The notes below the pieces were generated by a model. That model ran no database searches, was not told where the DNA came from, and saw only the letters and a list, made by a program, of their open reading frames with translations. A DNA stretch of 8,616 nt from the NCBI GenBank assembly GCA_011043375.1, contig DQYP01000124.1:1-8616 (forward strand), written 5' to 3'. The DNA comes from Thermotogaceae bacterium. GTDB taxonomy: Bacteria; Thermotogota; Thermotogae; B21-G9; HyVt-16. Positions 7,673 through 8,616 of this stretch are shown here, one piece after another (the stretch's first letter is position 1; each line of letters begins with the position of its first letter). Position numbers and translations under genes: made by a program.

Positions 7673-7680
7673 TCCTCCTC
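7673..7680 (-). promoter_or_regulatory. Ribosome binding site deciding the TTG start of the DUF554 gene
   Basis: On the - strand GAGGAGGA runs from the last two bases of the OsmC stop codon and ends 6 nt before TTG at 7666. The overlap of stop codon and Shine-Dalgarno suggests reinitiation by ribosomes finishing the OsmC-like gene. Confidence 0.75.
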
Positions 7681-8101
7681 ATTCCTCGTTTATTATGACC
7701 TCGTAGGTTAATTCAACATCAGCCCTTTTAAAAGTTTCAGAAACACCACAATATCTTTCTTGAGACAAATTAACAGCCTTCTCTATTTTATCCCTTGGAA
7801 GTTCTTTCCCAGTGAAGATGTATTTCAAATGTACTTTAGTTAAATATTTGGGATGCTCGGGTGCTCGTTCAAATTCACACTCAAGTTCAAACTTATAATT
7901 TTCTACTCTCATTTTCCTCAGTATTGAAACCACATCCATACCAGTACAACCAATAAGCGAGACAGCCAGAAGCTCAAAAGGTCTCGCAGCACTATCATCT
8001 CCTCCGACGTCTGGACTTGCATCTAAGTAAACATAATGGTTCGATGGTGTTTTCACATGAAAGCTCATTCCACCAATCCATTTTCCTTTGGCTACTGGCA
8101 T
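7679..8101 (-). CDS. OsmC/Ohr superfamily protein (YhfA-like)
   Basis: A 140-aa cytoplasmic protein of the OsmC/Ohr superfamily. Characterised members are homodimeric thiol peroxidases that reduce organic hydroperoxides with a pair of cysteines. Both cysteines of the family are present: C52 in the helix motif SLIGCTGMDVVSILRKM and C118 in SQERYCGVSET; E43 in RPFELLAVSL is also in the conserved place. The GCTGMDVVSILRKM helix is closest to the YhfA-like subgroup, whose physiological substrate is less clear than that of OsmC or Ohr, so peroxidase activity is inferred. The ATG at 8101 is preceded by a perfect AGGAGGT at 8109-8115, 7 nt upstream. The gene is first in a two-gene operon with the DUF554 protein. 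An oxidative-stress role would suit an anaerobe meeting oxygen, but nothing in the upstream DNA identifies a peroxide-sensing regulator site. Confidence 0.93.
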   Translation of the reverse strand: MPVAKGKWIGGMSFHVKTPSNHYVYLDASPDVGGDDSAARPFELLAVSLIGCTGMDVVSILRKMRVENYKFELECEFERAPEHPKYLTKVHLKYIFTGKELPRDKIEKAVNLSQERYCGVSETFKRADVELTYEVIINEE

Positions 8102-8133
8102 ATCATCTACCTCCTAAAATTTTGATTTCTTAT

Positions 8134-8142
8134 ATTTTACCA
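8134..8142 (-). promoter_or_regulatory. Extended -10 promoter for the OsmC-like/DUF554 operon
   Basis: On the - strand TGGTAAAAT fits the extended -10 pattern TGnTAnnnT, with the hexamer TAAAAT at 8134-8139. A start of transcription near 8127 would leave a leader of about 25 nt containing the AGGAGGT ribosome binding site. I find no good -35 hexamer 16-18 bp upstream, which is tolerated with extended -10 elements. Confidence 0.5.
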
Positions 8143-8436
8143 TAGAAGGTTTTATTGTTCCTGGAGATAGAATTACTGGGTTATGAAGCACGATAGTTTC
8201 TCAAAATCATTTATAAATTGGGCAATATCTAAAGTTAAAGATAAGCTGGCGATGTTGTTTTAAAGCCTTTCAAGCAAAGTTGGATAAGTTATGAGTATTC
8301 CGATTAACTATTATAGATTGTACATGGGATTCAAAGGAATAAGACCATGGTTACAGTTGCACGAAATAGATCTTGCTACAATAGGACAACAAGCTAATAG
8401 ATGTGTCTTCTAACAATCTACTTTGGATCGTCGTAA

Positions 8437-8445
8437 TGATATAAT
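8437..8445 (+). promoter_or_regulatory. Possible extended -10 promoter element
   Basis: TGATATAAT is an exact match to the extended -10 consensus (TGnTATAAT), pointing toward the window end. No -35 hexamer is evident at the usual distance, and no gene follows within the window, so any transcript would serve something beyond 8616 or be non-coding. In AT-rich intergenic DNA such a match can arise by chance. Confidence 0.25.
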
Positions 8446-8587
8446 TTCAATAAGAGACCATTGTTGAAATGCATTGACCATAAGATAGTGTTAACTAGTA
8501 GTGATGATGATATACGATAAATCAGAAATAACAGATGAATATTATTGAAGTCTTTGAAAAGTATAAAAAGTACCAGTAATTAGGAAT

Positions 8588-8616
8588 AAGATCCCTCACA
8601 TACGTTCGGGATGACA
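8588..8616. repeat. Partial dispersed hairpin repeat at the window edge
   Basis: The last 29 bases, with ATCCC at 8591-8595 and GGGAT at 8608-8612, form a short imperfect hairpin: ATCCC, two mismatches, AC, loop ATAC, GT, two mismatches, GGGAT. The layout GATCCC...CGGGATGACA resembles a class of dispersed intergenic repeats I recall from many bacterial genomes (forms such as GATCCTTCG...CAGGATGACA). The element may continue past the window. The identification rests on memory, not on a second copy in this window. Confidence 0.4.

Larger units (their letters stand above)
8143..8616. other. Gene-poor stretch, possible remnant of decayed coding sequence
   Basis: I see no convincing gene here on either strand. 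On the + strand one frame has open segments at 8183-8260 (26 codons from ATG), 8291-8410 (40 codons from ATG, MSIPINYYRLYMG...) and 8414-8464, separated by in-frame stops. None has a Shine-Dalgarno, and I recognise no family. The stop density is only slightly below chance for such AT-rich DNA, so decay of an old gene or mobile element is possible but unproven. There are no obvious tRNA, CRISPR, or complete insertion-sequence ends. An extended -10-like site and a terminal repeat lie within it and are listed separately. Confidence 0.4.

Noticed and set aside
8343..8481. GACCAT occurring three times (8343, 8456, 8476) in the gene-poor stretch
   Set aside because: Only six bases are shared, spacing is irregular and flanks differ, so chance is sufficient.

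Overview
The window looks like ordinary chromosome from an AT-rich, probably thermophilic bacterium. My best guess is Thermotogota, such as a Pseudothermotoga- or Fervidobacterium-like organism. The hints are Lys/Glu/Ile-rich proteins, frequent TTG starts each behind a strong Shine-Dalgarno, very tight gene packing and a transketolase piece next to rnc. This is inference: no rRNA or other decisive marker is present, and rnc / radical SAM / smc order also occurs in Clostridia.

Positions 1-6991 (+ strand) hold five genes packed as one transcription unit: the 3' part of a transketolase gene (cut by the window start), rnc (RNase III), an Elp3-like radical SAM protein without an acetyltransferase domain, smc (chromosome condensation ATPase, complete, 1187 aa), and a short secreted helical protein resembling part of a TolC-type outer-membrane efflux protein. 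Every junction overlaps (4, 14, 4 and 4 nt), each start has its own Shine-Dalgarno inside the preceding gene, and three of the four internal starts are TTG. This suggests translational coupling. The promoter lies upstream of the window.

Positions 6980-8101 (- strand) hold a convergent two-gene operon: an OsmC-like protein followed, 12 nt later, by a DUF554 membrane protein. An extended -10 promoter lies just upstream of the OsmC gene. The two operons overlap tail to tail by 12 nt. A perfect 12-bp hairpin with an AAAA loop, lying 34 nt past the end of the + strand operon, is built into the last codons of the DUF554 gene and is the best candidate terminator for the + strand unit.

Positions 8140-8616 carry no convincing gene. 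This stretch has scattered short open segments, one extended -10-like site, and at the very end a hairpin-forming sequence resembling widespread dispersed intergenic repeats. I see no CRISPR array, tRNA, rRNA, complete insertion sequence or clearly novel system. The most interesting items are the hairpin inside a coding sequence, the uncharacterised TolC-like protein coupled to smc, and the radical SAM protein of unknown substrate.
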